Source: Oscillospiraceae bacterium (GTDB lineage: Bacteria > Bacillota > Clostridia > Oscillospirales > Acutalibacteraceae). Taken from it: a DNA stretch of 37,958 bases. The stretch spans positions 1-37,958 of the forward strand of contig JAQXSC010000114.1 of assembly GCA_029218825.1 (NCBI GenBank), in the 5' to 3' direction. Shown here in pieces: positions 32,211 through 37,958 of this stretch (position 1 is its first letter; each line of letters opens with the position of its first letter). A program made the translations under genes and the position numbers. The notes beneath the pieces are model-generated. The model was not told the DNA's origin. It made no database searches and was given only the letters and a program-made list of their open reading frames with translations.

Positions 32211-32627
32211 TCATTTATTTTCATATGAAAAATCGCAAATATCCTCACGTCTTTTGAAACCGAAATCAGTCCAAAAGCCCTGACCTGTCTTGTTGTCGCA
32301 GTAACAGAAAATGTGAGTTTTTTCAATCCCATCTGTTTTGAGCCTGTCGATGGCTGTTTGTGCCAAGGCTTTGCCGATATGGTGACGTCTGTATTCAGGC
32401 ATTACCGCCATATGGTGAATAAAGCCGAATCTTCCGTCGTGACCTGCCAAAACAGTTCCCACAATCTTTCCGTTACAAATTGCAACCTGACTGAGGTCTT
32501 TGTTACGATTAAGGTATTTTTCTATGTTATCCCTACTGTCCGCAGAACTCAAGGCTCTTTTGGTAGTAATCTGCCACATAGCAAATACTTCCTCGTAATC
32601 ATTAATTGTCATAGCACGAATTTCCAT
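32211..32627 (-). CDS. GNAT-family N-acetyltransferase inside the arginine operon
   Basis: 138 residues with the full GNAT fold: MEIRAMTINDYEEVFAMW, then IVGTVLAGHDGRFGFIHHMAV, the acetyl-CoA pyrophosphate loop EYRRHHIGKAL, and GFWTDFGFKRREDI at the end. Substrate unknown. It lies between argB and argD with gaps of 9 and 14 bases, so it is co-expressed with arginine synthesis. A role in acetylating glutamate is thinkable, but ArgJ in this operon already makes acetylglutamate, and I see no ArgA-specific feature. Confidence 0.85.
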   Translation of the reverse strand: MEIRAMTINDYEEVFAMWQITTKRALSSADSRDNIEKYLNRNKDLSQVAICNGKIVGTVLAGHDGRFGFIHHMAVMPEYRRHHIGKALAQTAIDRLKTDGIEKTHIFCYCDNKTGQGFWTDFGFKRREDICDFSYENK

Positions 32628-32641
32628 TTACTTCCCCTAAA

Positions 32642-33493
32642 TTAATAGAACATTGTTCCGATACCCTCGTCAGAAAACAGTTCAAGTAAAATTGAGTGTT
32701 CAAGTCTGCCGTCAATAATGTGAGCGCGGTTTACACCGCTTCTGACAGCCTCTACGCAACAGTCGATTTTCGGTATCATACCGCCGCTTATTACGCCCTC
32801 TTTTTTAAGTTGAGGTACTTCGCTGACGTTTACAACGGAAATCAGGCTGTCCTCATCATTAACGTCTTTTAAAAGCCCGCGGATATCCGTCATAAGAATA
32901 AGTTTTTTAGCATTCAGTTTTGCGGCAATCTGCGCTGCTGCAAGGTCGGCGTTGATGTTGTAAACCTCTCCCTCGTAACCTCCTGCAATAGTGGAAATTA
33001 CAGGGATATATCCGTTTTTAATGGAGTCCATAATAATAAGAGGATTTACGTGGTCAATCTCACCTACAAAGCCTAAATCATCGGCTGACGCTAATTTTTT
33101 AGCCATAAGCATTTTACCGTCAAGACCGCAAAGTCCGATTGCACGTCCGCCGCTTTGTGACAATAGCTGAACAAGGCTTTTATTCACCTTGCCTGCAAGA
33201 ACCTGCTGGACAATGTCGATAGTTTCCTTGTCGGTAACTCTCAATCCGTTTTTAAATTCACTTTTCTTGCCTGTTTTTTTCAGCATATCGTTAATCTCAG
33301 GACCGCCACCGTGAACAAGCACAACGTTAATTCCCACAAGTTGCATAAGCACAATATCGCTCATAACCGCAGACTTTAACTCCTCGTTAAGCATTGCGTT
33401 TCCGCCGTACTTAACAACGATTGTCTGGCCTGTGTATTTTCTGATATATGGCATAGCCTGAATAAGAACCTTTGCTCTTTTGCTGTTATCCAT
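32642..33493 (-). CDS. argB: Acetylglutamate kinase
   Basis: 283 residues. Amino acid kinase fold with VVKYGGNAM (phosphate loop, Lys), LVHGGGPEIN, the acetylglutamate-binding GLRVTD, and VISGGMIPKIDCCVEAV at the C-terminus. It phosphorylates N-acetylglutamate. An N-terminal helix (about 1-15) before the fold is typical of arginine-inhibited hexameric forms, so feedback control by arginine is likely. It is 16 bases after argJ on the same strand. Confidence 0.96.
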   Translation of the reverse strand: MDNSKRAKVLIQAMPYIRKYTGQTIVVKYGGNAMLNEELKSAVMSDIVLMQLVGINVVLVHGGGPEINDMLKKTGKKSEFKNGLRVTDKETIDIVQQVLAGKVNKSLVQLLSQSGGRAIGLCGLDGKMLMAKKLASADDLGFVGEIDHVNPLIIMDSIKNGYIPVISTIAGGYEGEVYNINADLAAAQIAAKLNAKKLILMTDIRGLLKDVNDEDSLISVVNVSEVPQLKKEGVISGGMIPKIDCCVEAVRSGVNRAHIIDGRLEHSILLELFSDEGIGTMFY

Positions 33494-33509
33494 TTACTTC
33501 ACCTTTTTA

Positions 33510-34733
33510 TCAAGTTCTATAGTCACCGTTTATTTTAACATAATCATAGGTCAAATCGCAACCGTATGCCTCTGCCTCTGCGTTGCCGTCCTCTAAACCT
33601 ACAATAATATTTATCTCTTTTTCAAGCAAAATTTCCTTTGCGATATCCTCGTCAAAGTCGATTCCTGCACCATTTTTGCAAACTTCTATTACACCCTTTG
33701 GGGACTTAAACGCAACGTAAACCTTATTTATGTCAACCTGGGCACCGCTGTAGCCGATTGCACACAGCACCCTGCCCCAGTTTGCGTCTGCTCCGAACAT
33801 AGCCGCTTTAAGCAGACTTGAACATATAACGCTCTTTGCAACAAGGACTGCGTCTTTTTTAGTTTTTGCGCCATTTACGGAACATACCAAAAGTTTTGTA
33901 GCGCCCTCGCCGTCTGCGGCAAGTTGTTTTGCAAGGGATTTAAAAGCCTCTGTCAGACCCTTTACAAACTCTCTGTAATCCTGATTTTTTTCTGTGATTT
34001 CAGGGTTACCTGCTTTACCTGACGCCATAATTGCAAGGGTATCGTTGGTGGAAGTATCTCCGTCAACGCTTACCATATTGTAACTGTCCTCAACAGCCTC
34101 CAGCAAAGCCTCTTTCAGCATTTCGGAAGATACAGCCGCGTCTGTAGTTACAAAGGAAAGCATTGTACCCATATTAATATGAATCATACCGCTGCCCTTT
34201 GCGATACCGCCTATGGTAACGGTTTTACCGCCTAAAACCATTTCCATAGCCATTTCTTTTTTTACTGTATCGGTAGTCATAATTGCCTCAGCGGCATTTG
34301 TTCCGCCCTCTTTAGAGAGGTTGCCCTTTAGCATTTCTATGCCCTTTTCAACAGGCTCTATGGGAAGAACCTGTCCTATAACACCTGTGGAGGCTACAAT
34401 AATATCATCTTGATTTACGCCAAATGCCTTTGATGCAAGTTGACACATTTCTTCTGCCTTTTCGTAGCCGTCTGCGTTACAGGTATTTGCGTTGCCTGAA
34501 TTTACGATAACGCCCTGCGCCTTGCCGTTTTCAAGGTGCTTTTGGGTAACTAAAATTGCGTCTGACTTTACAAGATTTTTTGTAAACACAGCCGCCGCAT
34601 TACACAATGTGTCGCACTTTATAAAGGCTAAATCCCTTTTAGTTGTGTTTGATGACTTTATACCTGCGCAAACTCCGTTTGCCGTAAAGCCTTGGGGTGA
34701 AGTTACACCGCCGTTAATAAATTTATATCCCAT
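33510..34733 (-). CDS. argJ: Glutamate N-acetyltransferase / amino-acid N-acetyltransferase
   Basis: 407 residues. ArgJ cleaves itself before a conserved Thr and transfers the acetyl group from acetylornithine to glutamate. The cleavage site is visible in GSGMIHINMGTMLSFVTTDA (the Thr of GTML; most family members have ATML). Also present are VIVNSGNANTCN and IVASTGVIGQ near the N-terminus and AMFGADANWGRVLCAIGYSG. The presence of ArgJ and absence of argE or argA in the operon point to the cyclic pathway. Two bases separate it from argC. Confidence 0.96.
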   Translation of the reverse strand: MGYKFINGGVTSPQGFTANGVCAGIKSSNTTKRDLAFIKCDTLCNAAAVFTKNLVKSDAILVTQKHLENGKAQGVIVNSGNANTCNADGYEKAEEMCQLASKAFGVNQDDIIVASTGVIGQVLPIEPVEKGIEMLKGNLSKEGGTNAAEAIMTTDTVKKEMAMEMVLGGKTVTIGGIAKGSGMIHINMGTMLSFVTTDAAVSSEMLKEALLEAVEDSYNMVSVDGDTSTNDTLAIMASGKAGNPEITEKNQDYREFVKGLTEAFKSLAKQLAADGEGATKLLVCSVNGAKTKKDAVLVAKSVICSSLLKAAMFGADANWGRVLCAIGYSGAQVDINKVYVAFKSPKGVIEVCKNGAGIDFDEDIAKEILLEKEINIIVGLEDGNAEAEAYGCDLTYDYVKINGDYRT

Positions 34734-34735
34734 AA

Positions 34736-35773
34736 TTAAAATGCAGGGGGAATAATATCAAGACCTGTTTTTTCATCAAGTCCGAAGATTATATTCATAT
34801 TCTGAATAGCCTGTCCTGCCGCTCCTTTTACCATATTATCTATCGCCCCACAAGCAACTAACTTGTTGGCACGTTTATCAAAATGAATTGAAATGTCGCA
34901 GAAATTTGAATATCTCACGTTGTGAATATCTGCGCACTGTCCATCATCGAGAAGTCTTACAAAGTATTCATCCTTGTAGAAATCCTCGTAGGCTTTTCTG
35001 ATTTGCTCAAAGGTTACGCCTTCTTTTATATCAGCATACACTGTTGCTAAAATACCACGATTTACCGGGAGTAAATGTGGTACAAATGTGATAGTTACGT
35101 CCTGTCCGCTTAACTTTGAGAGGGTCTGCTCAATCTCCGGAGTATGTCTGTGAGATGCCACCTTGTATGCGTGAAATCCCTCGTTCAGTTCAGGGAAGTG
35201 ACTGCCCTGTGTAGGCTTTCTGCCTGCGCCGGTAACACCGCTTTTACAGTCGCAGATAATACCTTTCATCTCAATAAGACCATTTACAACTGCCGGAGCA
35301 ATAGCAAGGGGTGAACAGGTTGTATAGCAACCGGGATTTGCCACAATCCTCTTGCCTTTAATTTTATCTCTGAAAAATTCAGGCAATCCGTAAACTGCCT
35401 CTTTATGTAAATCTTTGTCAAGGAACTTGCCTTGATACCACTCTTTGTACTCCTCTTCGCTTTCTAAACGGAAGTCTGCGCCTAAGTCGATAAAGGCTTT
35501 GCCTTTATTAATACATTCTGCTCCTAATTCCTGTGAAAGTCCGTGAGGTAATGCCGCAAAAATTATGTCGCTTTTCTCAACAACTGCCTCCTGATTTTCG
35601 CAAACCATATCGTTTAAAAACTTATATGACGGATAAACGTCGCTTAATTTCTGACCCTCAAAGGAAACGGAACTTATAGCCGTAACCTCTGCCTGTGGGT
35701 GAGAAGTAATCAACCTTACAAGCTCTGCACCGGCATAGCCTGTTGCTCCCACTATTCCTACTTTGATTTTCAT
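34736..35773 (-). CDS. argC: N-acetyl-gamma-glutamyl-phosphate reductase
   Basis: 345 residues from the ATG at 35773, which has AGGTGA seven bases upstream; the longer frame to 35806 lacks a ribosome site. GIVGATGYAGAELVRL is the NADP-binding loop and VANPGCYTTCSPLAIAPA carries the catalytic Cys. It reduces acetylglutamyl phosphate to the semialdehyde. It begins the argCJB-GNAT-DF stretch. A plus-strand promoter for a small RNA (35800-35828) lies directly upstream in the opposite direction, and TTGACG at about 35847 on the minus strand might be part of argC's own promoter. Confidence 0.96.
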   Translation of the reverse strand: MKIKVGIVGATGYAGAELVRLITSHPQAEVTAISSVSFEGQKLSDVYPSYKFLNDMVCENQEAVVEKSDIIFAALPHGLSQELGAECINKGKAFIDLGADFRLESEEEYKEWYQGKFLDKDLHKEAVYGLPEFFRDKIKGKRIVANPGCYTTCSPLAIAPAVVNGLIEMKGIICDCKSGVTGAGRKPTQGSHFPELNEGFHAYKVASHRHTPEIEQTLSKLSGQDVTITFVPHLLPVNRGILATVYADIKEGVTFEQIRKAYEDFYKDEYFVRLLDDGQCADIHNVRYSNFCDISIHFDKRANKLVACGAIDNMVKGAAGQAIQNMNIIFGLDEKTGLDIIPPAF

Positions 35774-35799
35774 ATTCTTCACCTGTTTAATTTGTAATA

Positions 35800-35828
35800 T
35801 TGACAAATGGATTTTAATATCATATAAT
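35800..35828 (+). promoter_or_regulatory. Consensus promoter of a small RNA opposite the peptide toxin
   Basis: TTGACA (35800-35805), 17 bases, TATAAT (35823-35828). It fires away from argC and reads into the repeat and terminator at 35831-35920; there is no plus-strand ORF behind it. Confidence 0.8.
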
Positions 35829-35834
35829 TAGGTT

Positions 35835-35925
35835 ACAGGGAAAACCGTCAAAGCGGTTAGCCTGATTTATGGTTATTATTTAAAATAATCGCCCACGTTC
35901 AGAGCTGTTGGGCGATTATTTTTTT
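35835..35925 (+). ncRNA. Putative antitoxin small RNA (about 90 nt)
   Basis: Bounded by a perfect promoter and a 12-bp terminator stem with a seven-T tract. It begins in the GGTTACAGGG repeat, has a small AACCG-TCAAAG-CGGTT hairpin, and ends overlapping the 3' end of the convergent toxin mRNA. That overlap (35884-35925) gives direct antisense pairing. The layout resembles Fst/par-type and other Firmicutes type I systems. Inference from layout; no homology used. Confidence 0.6.
35884..35920. terminator. Bidirectional terminator shared by toxin and small RNA
   Basis: AATAATCGCCCA (35884-35895) and TGGGCGATTATT (35909-35920), a perfect 12-bp stem with a 13-base loop. TTTTT follows on the plus strand and TTTTAA on the minus. 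Confidence 0.88.
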
Positions 35926-35987
35926 ATGTACACTATTAGTTGAGTAAGTGATACTATCAAAATGATAAGTAAAACATATTCAGTCAT
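35916..35987 (-). CDS. Small hydrophobic peptide, putative type I toxin
   Basis: 23 residues from ATG at 35987: MTEYVLLIILIVSLTQLIVY then Ile-Lys-Lys. One membrane helix with a charged tail, like the Fst, TxpA/BsrG and holin-like toxin peptides of Firmicutes. A very strong ribosome site (GGGGGTGAT) lies seven bases upstream, and its GGGGGTG pairs with CACTCCC just before it (35994-36000 with 36009-36015), hiding the site in a hairpin as type I toxins do. A small RNA converges on it and shares its terminator. It lies in the gap between argH and argC. Family membership is inferred from form, not from a recognised sequence. Confidence 0.65.
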   Translation of the reverse strand: MTEYVLLIILIVSLTQLIVYIKK

Positions 35988-36112
35988 ACATATCACCCCC
36001 AATCCTGTGGGAGTGCTAACCGCCTTAACTTCCCTGTAACCCCGTAAAGCCTGAAAGGCTGTTACGGCTATAAAAAGTTATCAAAATAACTTTGATTTTT
36101 CTGTATTAATTT

Positions 36113-37489
36113 TTAATCCTTATTTAATAAATCCTTAACCCTTTTTGCCTGAGCCTTTACGTTTTCAGGAGCAGGACCGCCGAAGGCTTTACGCTCCATT
36201 GTGCATTGTTCAAGAGAAATTGCATTATACACGTCCTCTGTGAACACGTCGCAAATTTTCTTGTACTCGTCAATAGGCAGGTTTTCCAAATCTGTGTTCA
36301 ACTCGATACATCTTGCAACAAGTTCACCGGTTGCCTTGTAAGCATCTCTGAAAGGAACGCCGTTCTTCGTGAGCCAATCGGCACAGTCCGTTGCGTTGAT
36401 AAATCCGCCTGCGGCGGCTTTACGCATATTTTCGCCGATAACTTTCATAGTATCAAGCATCGGAGTAAAGGCAGTCAGGCACATTTTAACGGTATCGACT
36501 GCGTCAAAAATCGCCTCTTTATCCTCTTGCATATCCTTGTTGTAAGCAAGGGCTATACCCTTCATAATGGTCAGCAACGTCATAGTGTCGCCAAAGACAC
36601 GTCCGCTTTTTCCACGTACCAACTCTGCAATATCAGGGTTCTTTTTCTGCGGCATAATTGATGAACCTGTGGAGAATGCGTCGTCAAGTTCAATAAACTT
36701 AAATTCCCAACTGCACCACATAATAATTTCTTCTGAAAAACGGCTTAAATGCACCATAATTATTGAAAGACAACTTGCAAATTCTATGCAGTAATCCCTG
36801 TCGGAAACACCGTCAAGAGAGTTGTTTGTAACTCTGTCAAAGCCCAAAAGTTCCTTTGTAATATTCCTGTCGATTGGATAGGTTGTACCTGCCAAAGCAC
36901 AGGAGCCAAGAGGCATTTCGTCCATACGTTTCAGGCAGTCATTAAGTCTGCTTATATCCCTTAAAAACATTTCTCCGTATGCAAGTAAATGATGTCCGAA
37001 AGTGATAGGCTGGGCTCTCTGCAAGTGGGTATAGCCGGGCATTACGGTTTCGCTGTACTGTTCAGCCTTGTCCGCGATTACCTTTACCAAATCTTTGAGC
37101 ATATTGCTGACGTTTACAACCTCTTTTTTTAGGTAAAGTTTAATGTCAAGGGCAACCTGATCGTTACGACTGCGAGATGTATGAAGTCTTTTTCCGTCAT
37201 CACCTAAACGAGCAGTAAGTTCACCCTCGATAAAGGTGTGAATATCCTCTGCCTCCATATCAATCATAAGTTTGCCGCTTTCGATATCTGCAAGGATTTC
37301 CTTTAAGCCTTTGCAGATGTTTTCCGCCTGACTTTCCTCTATAATTCCGCATTTACCAAGCATAGTTGCGTGGGCAATACTGCCCTCAATATCCTCTTTA
37401 TACATACGGCTGTCAAAGGAAATTGAACTGTTAAAATCGTTGGTTGTTTTAGAAAGTTCTTTTTTAAATCTGCCTTTCCAAAGTTGCAT
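36113..37489 (-). CDS. argH: Argininosuccinate lyase
   Basis: 458 residues of the fumarase/aspartase superfamily. It opens LWKGRFKKELSKTTNDFNSS; HTSRSRNDQVALD and PGYTHLQRAQPITFGHHLLA give substrate contacts and the catalytic His; the signature loop GSSIMPQKKNPDIAELVRGK carries the catalytic Ser. It splits argininosuccinate into arginine and fumarate, the last step of the pathway. GGAGTGA precedes the ATG. It follows argG by about 100 bases that hold a terminator-like hairpin, and is separated from argC by the toxin locus. Confidence 0.97.
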   Translation of the reverse strand: MQLWKGRFKKELSKTTNDFNSSISFDSRMYKEDIEGSIAHATMLGKCGIIEESQAENICKGLKEILADIESGKLMIDMEAEDIHTFIEGELTARLGDDGKRLHTSRSRNDQVALDIKLYLKKEVVNVSNMLKDLVKVIADKAEQYSETVMPGYTHLQRAQPITFGHHLLAYGEMFLRDISRLNDCLKRMDEMPLGSCALAGTTYPIDRNITKELLGFDRVTNNSLDGVSDRDYCIEFASCLSIIMVHLSRFSEEIIMWCSWEFKFIELDDAFSTGSSIMPQKKNPDIAELVRGKSGRVFGDTMTLLTIMKGIALAYNKDMQEDKEAIFDAVDTVKMCLTAFTPMLDTMKVIGENMRKAAAGGFINATDCADWLTKNGVPFRDAYKATGELVARCIELNTDLENLPIDEYKKICDVFTEDVYNAISLEQCTMERKAFGGPAPENVKAQAKRVKDLLNKD

Positions 37490-37541
37490 TTATATCACTC
37501 CGAAATTTTCAAAATTTTGTACCCTTAAAAAAGCACTTAAT

Positions 37542-37564
37542 GGGACAGAGAAAATCCCTGTCCC
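37542..37564 (-). terminator. Hairpin between argG and argH
   Basis: GGGACAG (37542-37548) and CTGTCCC (37558-37564) form a 7-bp stem with a 9-base loop; the minus strand continues ATTAAGTGCTTTTTT. A terminator or attenuator after argG, allowing argH to be expressed at a lower level. Confidence 0.6.
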
Positions 37565-37586
37565 CTAAGATAATGATAATGTTTAA

Positions 37587-37958
37587 TTATTTAATAAGAC
37601 CTTTTTTAGCACGAACCTTGATTGGAAGTCCGAACAGGTTGATAAATCCTGCGCTGTCGTTCTGGTTGTAAACCTCGTCCTCGTCAAATGTAGCGATTTC
37701 CTCATCGTAAAGTGAGTATGGACTTGTAACACCTGCGTCAATAATATTGCCCTTGTAGAGTTTCAACTTAACGTCGCCTGTTACGTACTCCTGTGTGCTG
37801 TCAACAAAAGCGGAGAGAGCCTCTCTTAAAGGTGTGTACCACTTACCGTCATATACCAACTCTGCAAATTTGATTGCAAGAACTGACTTGTAGTGCTGTG
37901 TGTCCTTGTCAAGACAGATTTCCTCAAGTTTGTTGTGTGCTGCATAAAGAATTGTACC
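37587..37958 (-). CDS. argG: Argininosuccinate synthase, C-terminal fragment (runs off the window)
   Basis: The last 123 codons. The frame is open to the window edge and reads [20 protein letters not shown], then [18 protein letters not shown] and [14 protein letters not shown], ending in [14 protein letters not shown]. That is the conserved C-terminal region of ArgG, where ...WYTPLREAL...V(T)G and ...LYKGN...SPYSLY are diagnostic. It makes argininosuccinate from citrulline and aspartate with ATP. It is the first arginine gene seen here and lies directly before argH. Confidence 0.95.
   Translation of the reverse strand, partial: GTILYAAHNKLEEICLDKDTQHYKSVLAIKFAELVYDGKWYTPLREALSAFVDSTQEYVTGDVKLKLYKGNIIDAGVTSPYSLYDEEIATFDEDEVYNQNDSAGFINLFGLPIKVRAKKGLIK

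Larger units (their letters stand above)
35831..36041. repeat. Inverted repeats at the outer ends of the toxin locus
   Basis: GGTTACAGGGAA (35831-35842) plus GCGGTTAGC (35853-35861) recur inverted as GCTAACCGC (36015-36023) and TTCCCTGTAACC (36030-36041). Both convergent transcripts therefore carry the same sense sequence near their 5' ends, not complementary ones. Confidence 0.75.

Noticed and set aside
35831-35920. A riboswitch or T-box for argC
   Set aside because: The structured stretch is transcribed on the plus strand from a promoter pointing away from argC; I saw no T-box motif or specifier loop on the minus strand.

Overview
The window looks like a low-GC, spore-forming member of the Clostridia, probably a gut Oscillospiraceae/Ruminococcaceae. 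Supporting signs are the sporulation genes spoIIE and spoVAD, a VanW-family wall protein, a serpin lipoprotein, a secreted GH13 amylase, a V-type ATPase operon and a full arginine operon. Almost every gene between 1 and 16.3 kb and between 20 and 38 kb is on the minus strand. Two plus-strand groups lie at 16.5-20.0 kb and 22.6-24.0 kb. The species assignment is inference from gene content.

Left part (0-7.5 kb). The head of a V-ATPase operon (1-425) is followed by a type II CRISPR-Cas9 locus. It has an 11-repeat array (728-1422) with a leader promoter, a 1,082-residue Cas9 with all nuclease residues (1897-5145), and a plus-strand tracrRNA (about 5200-5373) that carries two anti-repeats behind a consensus promoter. 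The adaptation genes are destroyed. Only the first 63 codons of cas1 remain, fused out of frame to a cas2 that lacks its first strand, and the join lies in an 11-nt sequence that fits both genes. The system therefore looks able to interfere but unable to acquire spacers on its own. A SWIM zinc-finger gene and a decayed gene, possibly phage-derived (6586-7514), follow.

Middle (7.5-24.7 kb). rpe, a P-type-ATPase-like protein that has lost the catalytic motifs, and an RlmB-type rRNA methyltransferase form a tight cluster. Next come a DUF6512-like membrane protein, an intergenic region with four DnaA-box-like 9-mers, a PAP2 phosphatase, spoVAD and a VanW protein. A plus-strand operon encodes a UgtP/MGDG-synthase-like glycosyltransferase, a serpin lipoprotein and a flippase-like membrane protein, which suggests envelope work. 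spoIIE, two tandem unknown membrane proteins and a ParE/Phd toxin-antitoxin pair follow.

Right part (24.7-38 kb). Citrate synthase and a secreted alpha-amylase precede the arginine operon, transcribed right to left as argG, argH, argC, argJ, argB, a GNAT gene, argD, argF and a HAD phosphatase. Between argH and argC sits an apparent type I toxin-antitoxin unit: a 23-residue hydrophobic peptide whose ribosome site is in a hairpin, facing a short RNA that starts at a consensus promoter and converges on a shared bidirectional terminator.

Four copies of a roughly 70-260 bp intergenic element are scattered through 14-27 kb. Its ends are tandem heptamers, (T/G)GATAAT at one end and (T/G)GAAAAT at the other, in inverted orientation. 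At spoIIE and vanW the element supplies or abuts the stop codon. The locus as a whole combines an apparently functional Cas9 effector with recent decay of its adaptation module, several small hidden RNA or peptide genes, and an undescribed-looking small repeat family.
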